From contig NC_013743.1 in the NCBI RefSeq assembly GCF_000025325.1, forward strand, positions 1,674,001-1,738,000: a DNA stretch of 64,000 nt, written 5' to 3'. This DNA comes from Haloterrigena turkmenica DSM 5511 (lineage in GTDB: Archaea; Halobacteriota; Halobacteria; Halobacteriales; Natrialbaceae). Both the position numbers and the translations under genes were made by a program. The notes beneath the pieces are model-generated. The model saw only the letters and a list, made by a program, of their open reading frames with translations, was not told the origin of the DNA and made no database searches. How positions within the stretch are numbered: the stretch's first letter is position 1; each line of letters starts with the position of its first letter. Positions 1 to 8,013 of the stretch are shown here, piece after piece.

Positions 1-2091
1 GACCGGGCGGGCTCGCTGGACGAGCGACTCGAGACGCTCCGAACGGAGCTGGAACGCCTCGAAACGGAGACCGCGTCCGCGGCCGATCTCGAGGACGCGA
101 TCGAGACGATCGATCGACTGGACGAGACGCTCGCGGCGATCGACGAGGATGTCGACCGGATCGATACCCGTCTCGACGATCTAGACGACGGCCTCGAGGA
201 GCAGGCGACCCAGATCGACGGCGAACTCGAGTCGGTCGACGACCGGATCAGCGACGTCGACGACCGGCTTGAGGACGTGATCGATGACGTCGACGATCGA
301 ATTCGGGGCATCGACGATCGACTCGAGACAACCAGGACGGACCTCGAGGGCGTCGAGGAGGATCTCACGGTCGTCGACGATCGCCTCGAGGCCACGGATG
401 ACCGCGTCGAGACGGTAGCCGACGACATCACCGACGTCCGCGAGACGCTGAGTGCCCGAGCCGACGATCTGGAGGCGCGCCTGGAGAGTGCTCGGGAGAC
501 GGTCGGAGGCCTCGAGGCGACGGCGGCCGACGACGAGCGGGTCGACGCCGTCGAAGACGATCTCGAGGCCCTCGAGACGGATCTCGAAGAACTCGGAGAC
601 GGTGTCACGAGCGTCTCGGAGCGACTCGAGGACCTCGCGGAACGGACGGCGCTCGAGGACACCGTCACCGCACTCGCGTCCGACCTCGACGCCGCCGAGA
701 GCGAGCTCGCCGATCTCGGCGACGCGTTCGACTCGCTCGAGACCGATGTCGACGACCAACTCGAGGCGACGACCGCCGAGTTCGATGCCACGGCGACCGA
801 ACTCGAGGCGCGACTCGACGACCGGACGGACGACGTCGAGACGAGACTCGAGGGCGCGGTCGGCTCGATCGAGGACGATTTCGCGACCCTCGAGTCGCGC
901 CTCGATCGCCTCGACGAAGCGGCACCGGAGGCTGACGCGGTCGACGAACTGTCCGATTCGCTCGCGGAGACGCGCGAAACGGTCGAATCGGCGACGGCGG
1001 AGGTCGACGCCCTCGCGGAGGATCTCAACGCGCTCGAGTCGCGGTTCGGGGAACTCGAGACGGCGCTGACCGATCGGATGGACTCAGTCGAGACGGAACT
1101 CGACGACGTCGCGTCCGATCTCCGATCGACGGTAGCGGACGAGACCGACGCGCTCGCGGACCGTCTCGAGGGGCTCGGTGACGAGTTCGACTCGCTCGAG
1201 GCGGACGTCGAGACCCGACTCGAGGACGTCACCGAAACCGTCGACGGCGTCGACGCCGACGTCGAACGAATCTCGGCGCGCGTCTCAGAATTCGACGAGC
1301 GCTTCGAATCCCTCGACGAGACGGCCGCGTCCGCGGACGCCGTCGCGACGCTCGAGGAGTCAATCAGTACGCTCGAGGGAGAACTCGAAACGCTTCGGGC
1401 AGCGTCCGACGAAACGCACGAGGCGATCGCGGCGCTCGAGGCCGACCGCGAGGCGGCGCCGGCGGACGTCGCGGAACGTCTCGAGCGCGTCGAGGACCAA
1501 ACTGACGATCTCGAGAACCAGACCGATGTGCTTGCGAACCGAGTCGGTCGACTCGACGACCTCTCGACGCGGGTCGATGACCTGGCCGACCGCGCGGACG
1601 GACTCGACGACCGGACGAGCGAACACGGGTCGCGGCTCGATCGGCAGGGCGATTCGCTCGCGGCCCACGACGAACGCCTCGAGTCGGTCGCGAGCGAGGT
1701 CGACGACCTCGCGACGGCCCTCGACGCGACGCCAGACGAGGCAGCCCTCGAGTCGACGGACGATCGACTGGACGCGCTCGCGGATCAGGTGGACGGACTC
1801 GAGTCGGCGCTCGACGACGTGGAGTCGGAGACGGTTCGCGGGGAGCAACTCGAGGCACTGCAGGCCGACGTCGCCGAGTTGCGAGAGCGCGTCGAGACGG
1901 AAGCGCGACCCCACGAACAGAACGAGTCGTCCGGGATAGCGGAGACGGTCGTTCCGATCGCTGCCGGCGGGGGCGGCGCCGGTGTCGTCGCCGGCGGCTC
2001 GCTCGCGCTCGCGGGCGACGGGACGATCGGCGCCGTCGCCGTCGTGCTCGGGGCCGTCCTGATCGCCGGCGCTATCGCGGCGAGTCGGTAA
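1..2091 (+). CDS. Long coiled-coil membrane-anchored protein (5' end missing)
   Basis: The reading frame is open from the first base, so the true start lies upstream; the first internal ATG is at 277. About 640 residues are almost entirely heptad-like, rich in Asp, Glu, Leu, Arg and Val, with recurring DDLEA-, DRLE- and LESRL-like segments, as in a long dimeric coiled coil. The last about 50 residues change character. They contain two hydrophobic, Gly/Ala-rich stretches that look like a C-terminal membrane hairpin or anchor, ending in AASR. No enzymatic motif is visible. A structural or scaffold role at the membrane is an inference from architecture only. The heptad coding makes the DNA unusually rich in CTCGAG and GACGAC words, so similarity searches need low-complexity filtering. 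Confidence 0.8.
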   Translation, partial: DRAGSLDERLETLRTELERLETETASAADLEDAIETIDRLDETLAAIDEDVDRIDTRLDDLDDGLEEQATQIDGELESVDDRISDVDDRLEDVIDDVDDRIRGIDDRLETTRTDLEGVEEDLTVVDDRLEATDDRVETVADDITDVRETLSARADDLEARLESARETVGGLEATAADDERVDAVEDDLEALETDLEELGDGVTSVSERLEDLAERTALEDTVTALASDLDAAESELADLGDAFDSLETDVDDQLEATTAEFDATATELEARLDDRTDDVETRLEGAVGSIEDDFATLESRLDRLDEAAPEADAVDELSDSLAETRETVESATAEVDALAEDLNALESRFGELETALTDRMDSVETELDDVASDLRSTVADETDALADRLEGLGDEFDSLEADVETRLEDVTETVDGVDADVERISARVSEFDERFESLDETAASADAVATLEESISTLEGELETLRAASDETHEAIAALEADREAAPADVAERLERVEDQTDDLENQTDVLANRVGRLDDLSTRVDDLADRADGLDDRTSEHGSRLDRQGDSLAAHDERLESVASEVDDLATALDATPDEAALESTDDRLDALADQVDGLESALDDVESETVRGEQLEALQADVAELRERVETEARPHEQNESSGIAETVVPIAAGGGGAGVVAGGSLALAGDGTIGAVAVVLGAVLIAGAIAASR

Positions 2092-2219
2092 GGAGATCCG
2101 CGTGGGTCGCTCGCGCAGTCGCTCCTTCTCGAGGATTTTTCGCGGTCGCGAACGCTGACGCTACGCGTACGGAACCGCGGGAAAACGGTTCCGTCGGTCG
2201 TCACGAGGGCTGCGATCGC

Positions 2220-2351
2220 TCACTCGCGGATCGGATCGACGTTCCGCATCTCGCCCCCGCAGCGCCGACAGGTGCTGACAAGCGCGTCGGCGACCGTCTC
2301 GCGGTGCCCGCACGCGACGCACTCGTACTCGAGTTGCTCGGCAACCGTCAT
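2220..2351 (-). CDS. Small rubrerythrin-like zinc-ribbon protein
   Basis: A 43-residue protein reading MTVAEQLEYECVACG at its start. It contains two CxxC pairs (CVACG near residues 11-15 and CRRCG near residues 30-34), the spacing of a zinc ribbon like the C-terminal knuckle of rubrerythrins. Many haloarchaea encode stand-alone ribbons of this size. The acidic composition and paired cysteines support a real gene. A second protein with the same layout lies at 4157-4297. Function is unknown; metal binding is inferred from the cysteines. Confidence 0.7.
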   Translation of the reverse strand: MTVAEQLEYECVACGHRETVADALVSTCRRCGGEMRNVDPIRE

Positions 2352-2424
2352 GTGCTAACGTTTGTAACGGGTCGTGTTAACTCTTTCCACGGTAAACGGT
2401 ATCGGTGACTGTCATCGAAGGCGA

Positions 2425-3645
2425 CTACTCGAGCAGCCAGAGTACGGCGCCGAGCGCCGTGGCGGCAGCGACCGACGCCGCGAGGAGGACGAAGGCGGGC
2501 CGAAAACCGACGAGTTCCGAGAGCGTGCCGACGATCGCGGGGGCGATCGCCCCGGCCGCCATCAGCATCGTCCGGACGACGCCGAGCCCGCCGCCGGCGA
2601 CGTCGTCGGGGATCGCCGACATCAGGTAGGCCCCTCTGACGGGCCGGAAGCCGTGGGAGCCGATCCCGACCGCGACGAGCGTCGCGCCGAGAACCAGCGG
2701 CCCGGCCGTCCCGGTCAGCGCGATGAGGGCGGTCAAGGCGATCGACGCGAACCCGAGCGTGCCGACGATGAGCGGGAGTCGCCCGACCCGGTCGCTGAGA
2801 TCGCCGGTGACGAGTTGGACCAGGCTCGCGAGGAAGAGGGCGCTGTAGAGCAGGCTCGCCGTCGCGTCGGTCAGCCCCGCCTCCTGCGTGAGATACAGCG
2901 GGGCGAACGCGACGAACCCGTTGTAGGTAAACGAGAACAGCACCGTCAGCAGCGCGAACACCGCGAACCGCGGGTCGCGAAGGAGCGTCGTGTACTGTCC
3001 GATGCCGCCGGCCGAGACGGCGGCCGTGGCAGCGTCGCCCGCGGAGTCGTTCGGCAGTCGTCGCGGAACACGCACTCGAAACGCCGCGCCGAGGCCGAGT
3101 CCGAGCACTCCGGCGCCCAGGAAGAGCAGCCGCCAGCTATCGCCCAGCGGGAACGAGACGCTCGCGACGGCGACGATCACGGCCGGCGCGACGACGCCCC
3201 CGAAGGCGCCGAACGTGTCGAGCACGCCGAGGGCTCGGCCCGTTCGCGCGGGGTAGGCCCGCGACAGCAGCCGAACGGCGACGGTCTTGTGCGCGCCGGT
3301 GCCGGCGCCCATGACGAGCATCGCGCCGACGAGGACGAGAAACGGCGAGTCGACGACCAGCGCGAGCGCGGCGACGGCCGCCACGACGACGCCCGCCGTG
3401 ATGACGCCCACCGAGCCGAAGCGATCCGCGAGCACGCCCGAGGGAAACTGCATGGCCGCGTAGACGAGCATCAGCCCGGTGTAGGCGGTCCCGAGCACTG
3501 CGTTCGAGGCGCCGTAGCTCGCCCCGAACGAGTCGAACAGCGGCGGGAAGGCGTAGCGGAGGAACTTCGCGAGAAACCAGATCGTCGCCGTCAGGACGAG
3601 GACGTCGTAGCCGCGGAGCCGATCGACCGTCTCGCGAAGCGCCAT
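2425..3645 (-). CDS. MFS transporter
   Basis: About 406 residues with twelve predicted hydrophobic helices and a central hydrophilic loop (RVRVPRRLPNDSAGDAA region). The loop between helices 2 and 3 reads GVLADRFGSVG, the classic major facilitator A-motif, and a second copy appears after helix 8 as GDLSDRVGRLP. It is therefore a secondary transporter in the cytoplasmic membrane; the substrate cannot be read from sequence. I chose the ATG at 3645 (MALRETVDRLRGYDVL) because the residues between it and the upstream in-frame start at 3756 are basic and His/Arg-rich, unlike a haloarchaeal protein. It stands alone, with no obvious operon partner. Confidence 0.85.
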   Translation of the reverse strand: MALRETVDRLRGYDVLVLTATIWFLAKFLRYAFPPLFDSFGASYGASNAVLGTAYTGLMLVYAAMQFPSGVLADRFGSVGVITAGVVVAAVAALALVVDSPFLVLVGAMLVMGAGTGAHKTVAVRLLSRAYPARTGRALGVLDTFGAFGGVVAPAVIVAVASVSFPLGDSWRLLFLGAGVLGLGLGAAFRVRVPRRLPNDSAGDAATAAVSAGGIGQYTTLLRDPRFAVFALLTVLFSFTYNGFVAFAPLYLTQEAGLTDATASLLYSALFLASLVQLVTGDLSDRVGRLPLIVGTLGFASIALTALIALTGTAGPLVLGATLVAVGIGSHGFRPVRGAYLMSAIPDDVAGGGLGVVRTMLMAAGAIAPAIVGTLSELVGFRPAFVLLAASVAAATALGAVLWLLE

Positions 3646-4156
3646 GTGGGTCGGGGATATCCGAACGAGCGACGAATACCCACCGATTTCGGCGCCGCGA
3701 TCGAAGCGGGAGCGGCGGGTGCAGTGACTGCGACGGGGTCGGTCGACAGCGGTCACGACTGATCCCGGGCAGTCTCGTAGCCGATGTCATTTCGTAGTCG
3801 ATCGTCCCGTAGTCGGTCGTCGCCCCGCTGTGTTCGGCCTCGAGTCCGCTCGAGTCGGCCGCTTGTCGCTGCCCCCAGCGTCGAATACCGGCGGCGCGTC
3901 GTCACTGCGGTATCCCCACACTGGGTAATTGGACGGACGTCTACCGATAGCGTTCTCGAGCCATCGATCAACGCGATAGTATCCGTCTGACTGCGCTGAA
4001 TCAGGGACCTGAACGATTAGATTCTGCTGTCGGCGGCATCGAGGACAATCGGACAAGCGAACACTATTCTAGGAGATCTATCCAAGTATGATTGTGGAAT
4101 GGGGTACTATCCGTACCAGCACAACGCTTTTTCGTGGTAAGTTATCTCATTCCACC
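3646..4156. other. Intergenic region without a convincing gene
   Basis: Short frames exist on both strands, but their products are rich in Arg, Ser and Cys and lack the acidic bias of the neighbours. The stretch near 3776-3826 contains imperfect repeats of CGTAGTCGATCGTC-like words. The right end (about 4045-4135) is AT-rich and carries a CTTTTTCG box about 28 nt before the ATG at 4157, a plausible leaderless promoter for the zinc-ribbon gene. Nothing else is recognised. Confidence 0.5.
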
Positions 4157-4297
4157 ATGGTACTCCCTGCCCCACACGCGCCGGATCGATCGTACTACGA
4201 ATGCCGTGACTGTGGCTACCGGGAGATGACCGACTCGCTCGAGTCCTGTCCCGAGTGCGACGGGCGAACGAGAAACATCGCGGTCGCCCGAGCGTAG
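4157..4297 (+). CDS. Small rubrerythrin-like zinc-ribbon protein
   Basis: A 46-residue protein with CRDCGY near residues 16-21 and CPECDG near residues 31-36, forming a two-CxxC zinc ribbon. It resembles the ribbon protein at 2220-2351 in length and cysteine spacing. The frame stays open further upstream (to 4088), but the ATG at 4157 sits about 28 nt after a T-rich box, which fits a leaderless transcript, and the upstream residues look non-coding. Function is unknown; rubrerythrin-like metal binding is inferred. Confidence 0.7.
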   Translation: MVLPAPHAPDRSYYECRDCGYREMTDSLESCPECDGRTRNIAVARA

Positions 4298-4372
4298 GGC
4301 GACGTCGCGTCGGTCCGCGGCAGTAGCTCACGCGTTTCTGTGCCGGTAGCGCGGCCCCGACGGCCGCCGTCG

Positions 4373-4837
4373 TCAGTCGAAGTCCGGGAGATCCTCCGGC
4401 GGTTCGTACTCGGCCTCCCAGTCGATGTACTCCTCTTTGAGGATCACCGAGACGACCTGACCGAACTCGGTCAGTTCGGCGTTGATCGAGGAGACCGTCC
4501 CCCACGTATCGAGGCCCGGGTGATACTCCCGTGCCTGCCAGTCCTCGGGGATGCCGGGCGCGTGGTAGCCGACCCTGTCGGCGAAGTCGTCCCAGAAGAA
4601 GTCGAAGCCCGCGAAGAGATCCATCTCGCGGGCGATCTCGTACTCCCGTTCCTCGAGATCGGTGTCCTCGCGCCACTCCTCGAACGCCTCCTCCCAGGCG
4701 CCCGTCTCGAGGAACTCCTGGAGTTCCTCGCGCCGATAGTCGACGTCCCCGTCGGCGCTGATCGTCGCGTCCTCGTACTCGTTCGGGTCGACGAAGTTCA
4801 GTTCCGGCGGCTCGGGGGGTTCGACCTCGAGTGTCAT
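4373..4837 (-). CDS. Uncharacterised acidic protein, paralogue A of a tandem pair
   Basis: A 154-residue, very acidic soluble protein starting MTLEVEPPEPPELNFVDP. It shares a clear framework with the next gene (4918-5367). Both have an MTL[E/D] start with a Pro-rich acidic leader, a DP..Y[E/D]DA motif, a YREEL..FLE-GAWEEAFEEW block around residues 35-55, and a DFFWDDFADRVGYHAPGIPED block around residues 78-100. I do not recognise the family. There is no signal peptide, membrane segment or metal motif. The ATG at 4837 was preferred over upstream frame extension because it aligns exactly with the start of the paralogue. Confidence 0.75.
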   Translation of the reverse strand: MTLEVEPPEPPELNFVDPNEYEDATISADGDVDYRREELQEFLETGAWEEAFEEWREDTDLEEREYEIAREMDLFAGFDFFWDDFADRVGYHAPGIPEDWQAREYHPGLDTWGTVSSINAELTEFGQVVSVILKEEYIDWEAEYEPPEDLPDFD

Positions 4838-4917
4838 GGCCGGACGTAGGACGGGTTCGCGGATAAGAATTCCCACCTCGGCGTCGCTCCAGGGCGCTCG
4901 GCCGGCGACTCGTTCGC

Positions 4918-5367
4918 CTACTCCCAGTCGTACCCGAACTCCTCGCTCCCCCGATGGATGTAATCGTTCTCGAGCACTTCGCTGACCGTCCGCGCGAGGT
5001 CGTCCAACTCCTCTTCGACGTCCTCGACGTCGTCCGACTCGAGACCCCCGTGAGCCGCGAACAGATCCTCGGGGACCGGTGGAACGCGGTAGCCGACGTC
5101 CTCGGCCGCCGGATTCCAGTAGAAGTCGAGTCGGCGGAGCAAGCCCGCCTCGCGGACGATCCGAAACGCCGCGTCAGACAGGTAGGTCCGGTCAGACCAG
5201 TCGTCGAAGGCGTCCTCCCAGGCGCCCGCCTCGAGCAGGTCGGCGAGGTCCTCGCGGTACGTGTCGTCGCCGGTTCGCTCCTCGGGTTCGTCGACGGCGT
5301 CGTAGTCTCCCGGATCTTGCGGTCCCCGAAGCGCGGGGGGATCGGGAACCTCGGTATCGAGCGTCAT
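4918..5367 (-). CDS. Uncharacterised acidic protein, paralogue B of a tandem pair
   Basis: A 149-residue acidic protein starting MTLDTEVPDPPALRGPQDP. It has the same block order as its neighbour at 4373-4837: YREDLADLLEAGAWEDAFDDW in the middle, then LDFYWNPAAEDVGYRVPPVPED, then a C-terminal helical part ending VSEVLENDYIHRG, which matches VSVILKEEYIDWE in the paralogue. The two genes lie head-to-tail on the minus strand, 80 bp apart, so a local duplication followed by divergence is the simplest reading. The function is unknown. The start at 5367 is set by alignment with the paralogue. Confidence 0.75.
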   Translation of the reverse strand: MTLDTEVPDPPALRGPQDPGDYDAVDEPEERTGDDTYREDLADLLEAGAWEDAFDDWSDRTYLSDAAFRIVREAGLLRRLDFYWNPAAEDVGYRVPPVPEDLFAAHGGLESDDVEDVEEELDDLARTVSEVLENDYIHRGSEEFGYDWE

Positions 5368-5537
5368 ATCCGACCGTTCGGTCGACAGCGTGATGTGGAT
5401 TGCCCCGGCGAGGGACCGGGTTCTCTCACAGAGTGTCCCCGCGATGGCCCCCACCGAACCGCGCGACGACCGCTGGCGCGGACGGACACGCTCCGCAGTC
5501 CCGCACAGTTATTTCGAACGACACCCAACTGTCACGT

Positions 5538-5942
5538 ATGGGCAGCGAGAGCGGCGGCAGCTACACGCTGACGGAAATCTTCGCCATCAAGTTCGTCCTG
5601 GCCGACGTAGTGATTATCGCCGCCTTGCTACTGGCGGGGCCGCTGTGGGCGCTCGGACTCACCGCGCTGTTCGTGGCCAGCACGTTCCTCATCTGGTATC
5701 TCACCCGCCGCAGCGAGCGCGCCGACGCCGACCGTGCGGCCGAGCGAGACGCCGCCGAAGCCGCGTCCGAACGCCCGGAGGATACGAGCGATCCCGTCAC
5801 GAGGCTGCAGGAGCGGTACGCCGACGGCGAACTCTCCGAAGCGGAGTTCGAGGCGAAACTGGACCGGCTGATCGAGTCCAACGAGCGGGCCGACGCCGCC
5901 GGAATCGAGACCGAAGAACTCGAACTCGAGCGATCGAACTGA
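5538..5942 (+). CDS. SHOCT-domain membrane protein
   Basis: A 134-residue protein. A short N-terminal tail is followed by two hydrophobic helices (about residues 14-35 and 37-57), a charged linker, and then a C-terminal segment DPVTRLQERYADGELSEAEF around residues 83-102. That segment has the pattern of the SHOCT (short C-terminal) domain, with its conserved RYA.GEI/L..EEF core. SHOCT modules are thought to act as oligomerisation tags on membrane and sporulation-type proteins; the role here is unknown. The ATG at 5538 was chosen because it directly precedes the first membrane helix; the frame upstream (to 5400) is basic. Confidence 0.8.
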   Translation: MGSESGGSYTLTEIFAIKFVLADVVIIAALLLAGPLWALGLTALFVASTFLIWYLTRRSERADADRAAERDAAEAASERPEDTSDPVTRLQERYADGELSEAEFEAKLDRLIESNERADAAGIETEELELERSN

Positions 5943-6005
5943 TCGGCGTCGCTCGACTGCGGGCCATCCCAACACTCAATCGCCGCCCGGCCGTAGTCCC
6001 GGCCG

Positions 6006-6785
6006 ATGACCGACTACGAGGCGGCGATCCTCGACGTCGACGGCACGATCGTCCGCGGTGAGGAGTTGCTCCCGAACGCCACCGACGCCCTCCGCGACCT
6101 CGAGGACGTCGGCGTCGATCGACTCCTGTTCTCGAACAACCCGACGCGGGGCAGCGATCACTACGGGACGAAACTCGAACCCCACGGGATCGACGTCGAT
6201 CCGGCGACCGTCCTCACCTCGGCGACGGTCTCGGCGGAGTACCTCGCGACGACCCATCCGGACGCGACGGTCTACCTCGTCGGTAGCGATCGGCTCCGGG
6301 CCATCCTCGAGGACGCGACCGTCGGACTGACCGACGACCCCGACGCCGCGGACGTCGTCCTGGGCTCGTTCGACGACGAGTTCTCTTTCGGCACGCTCTG
6401 GGAGTCCCTGCGGGCCCTCGAGGGGGACGTGCCCTTCTACGGGACCGATCCGGACGCGACGATCCCGATCGACGACGGCGAGATCCCCGGCTCCGGGGCG
6501 ATCCTCGCCGCGATGGAGGCCGTCGCGGGCCGAGAGCCCGACGCGATCCTCGGGAAACCCTCGTCGGTCGCCGCGGCGGCGGCGATGGACCGCCTGAACG
6601 CCGCTCCCGACCGAACGCTGGTCGTCGGCGACCGGCTCAACACTGACATCGCACTGGGAGAGCGAGCCGGCATGACGACGGCGCTCGTGTTGACCGGCGT
6701 GACCGACCGAGCCGACGTCGAGTCGGCCGAGATCCAGCCCGATTACGTCCTCGAGTCCCTGGCCGACGTCGCGACGCTGCTATAG
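6006..6785 (+). CDS. HAD-superfamily hydrolase, NagD-like (HAD-IIA)
   Basis: A 259-residue soluble enzyme with all HAD motifs: LDVDGTIV near residue 9 (the nucleophile Asp and acid Asp), FSNNPTR near residue 41, the lysine of GKPSSVAAAAA around residue 180, and VVGDRLNTDIALGERAG around residue 204. The order and the C2-type cap between motifs II and III match the NagD/4-nitrophenylphosphatase group, which dephosphorylates sugar or nucleotide phosphates. The substrate is not predictable. It stands alone between the SHOCT gene and a small glycine-rich protein. Confidence 0.88.
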   Translation: MTDYEAAILDVDGTIVRGEELLPNATDALRDLEDVGVDRLLFSNNPTRGSDHYGTKLEPHGIDVDPATVLTSATVSAEYLATTHPDATVYLVGSDRLRAILEDATVGLTDDPDAADVVLGSFDDEFSFGTLWESLRALEGDVPFYGTDPDATIPIDDGEIPGSGAILAAMEAVAGREPDAILGKPSSVAAAAAMDRLNAAPDRTLVVGDRLNTDIALGERAGMTTALVLTGVTDRADVESAEIQPDYVLESLADVATLL

Positions 6786-6921
6786 CGGCGCGATCGGCGA
6801 CCGTTCGGTGTGAAATCTCCGGAATGGCCTCGAGTCCACCCTGATCGAGCCCGGAGCGACGATTCCGAAAATCGCGTGCTCGAGAGACATATTTATGAGT
6901 GACAGTAACGAACATCAAGCT

Positions 6922-7161
6922 ATGAAACAGCGAATCAAGCACGTCTTGCTTCGAGCTCGGTACGCCGCAATCGGCGCGGCCGTCGGGGCCGCGATCGGCT
7001 CCGTCTTCAGTCGAAACGCCGCGAGCACCGGCGGTGCGATCGGTGCGATGGCCGGTGCGACCATCGCCGACACCCGTGAAACGGTGACGGCGATCCTCGA
7101 CGAGGCGAAAGAACGGGATCTCGGTCCGCTGTCGGAAGACGCCGATACCGATCCGAACTAA
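6922..7161 (+). CDS. Small glycine-zipper membrane-associated protein
   Basis: A 79-residue protein with a central GxxxG/AxxxA-rich segment (AAIGAAVGAAIGSVFS, then GGAIGAMAGATIADT) flanked by charged ends. This resembles glycine-zipper proteins that insert into or line membranes. An in-frame ATG also exists at 6895. I prefer 6922 because the ATATTTAT box at about 6889-6896 lies about 29 nt before it, the usual leaderless spacing, while it would overlap a start at 6895. No partner gene is evident and no function can be assigned. Confidence 0.7.
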   Translation: MKQRIKHVLLRARYAAIGAAVGAAIGSVFSRNAASTGGAIGAMAGATIADTRETVTAILDEAKERDLGPLSEDADTDPN

Positions 7162-7403
7162 GTCGGTTCCGTTTTCGCTGTGCGGCCGAGTCGACTGTTC
7201 GTTCGTCTCGATTCCGATCGTCAGGTCCGTTTGTAGCGTCGACTCCCGGTAGCATCCACTTCCCGCGGTCTCGAGCGACGGCGCTCACGGGCGGACACCC
7301 CGATCGCGGATGTAGGCCGTCGCTGCTCCGGCGGAGCCGCTCGGAATCGGTCGATCGCCGACGGACTCCACGCCGACGTTCGTCCCGGCTGCTCCGTCCT
7401 CGA

Positions 7404-7847
7404 TCAGCGGTCGCTGTCGCTCTCGAGGGCCGCCTGCCGTAACGCTACCTCCTGTTCGCTGTCGGTGGTCAGGTCGGGCACCGTCGTCGGATTCTTCTCG
7501 TCGTCGATCGCGACGTAGACGAAGTACGATTCGGTCGTCGTCTCCCGCTCGCGCGTCCGCAGATCCTCGCGCTCGGCGACCAGCCGGACCTTCACGCTCG
7601 AGGTGCCCGCGTCGTAGACGTAGGCCGTGATGTAGGCGGTGTCGCCGACGTGGATCGGCCGCTCGAAGTTCATCCGATCGACGCGGGCCGTCACGCAGGT
7701 TTCGCCCGAAAACAGCATCGCGGACATGGCGCCGACCTCGTCCATCCACTTCATCACGTTTCCTCCGTGGGCCGTATCGAGCATGTTGGCGTGATTTGGC
7801 TGGACCATCTCGCGGTTCTCGACGAGCGTCTCGATGAGCGCAGTCAT
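7404..7847 (-). CDS. Acyl-CoA thioesterase, hotdog fold (YciA-like)
   Basis: A 147-residue single hotdog-domain protein. The MLDTAHGGNVMKWMDEVGAM segment (around residues 22-41) is the conserved active-site helix region of the acyl-CoA hydrolase/YciA-BACH group, with Asn/Asp and Gly-Gly positions that line the thioester site. The DRMNFERPIHVGDTAYITAYV strand follows, then DDEKNPTTVPDLT. It should cleave acyl-CoA to free acid and CoA in the cytosol. The ATG at 7847 is preferred over 7871 because the family normally begins just before the ETLVENREMVQPNHAN segment. It is transcribed divergently from the TraB-family gene. Confidence 0.85.
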   Translation of the reverse strand: MTALIETLVENREMVQPNHANMLDTAHGGNVMKWMDEVGAMSAMLFSGETCVTARVDRMNFERPIHVGDTAYITAYVYDAGTSSVKVRLVAEREDLRTRERETTTESYFVYVAIDDEKNPTTVPDLTTDSEQEVALRQAALESDSDR

Positions 7848-8013
7848 CGACCGTTCGTTCGGGACGGGCACAAACAGTCTTGTCGCCGCCTCGGCCCGCG
7901 ATTATCCAGAGGGGCCGCTGCGGAAATCAATTATGTGCAATCGGATTGAAATCGGAATTATTATTTCCACCGGCTTCGATACTGGTAAAAGTCGTCGCCG
8001 AGTTGAACCGCTA

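Noticed and set aside
2374-3762. A 462-residue plus-strand frame over the MFS gene
   Set aside because: Antisense shadow with Arg/Asp/Gly bias and no motif; the minus strand encodes twelve clear membrane helices.
3787-4056. 89-residue minus-strand frame with CPRC at its start
   Set aside because: A single CxxC and a basic, Arg/Ser-rich body; no haloarchaeal character or promoter.
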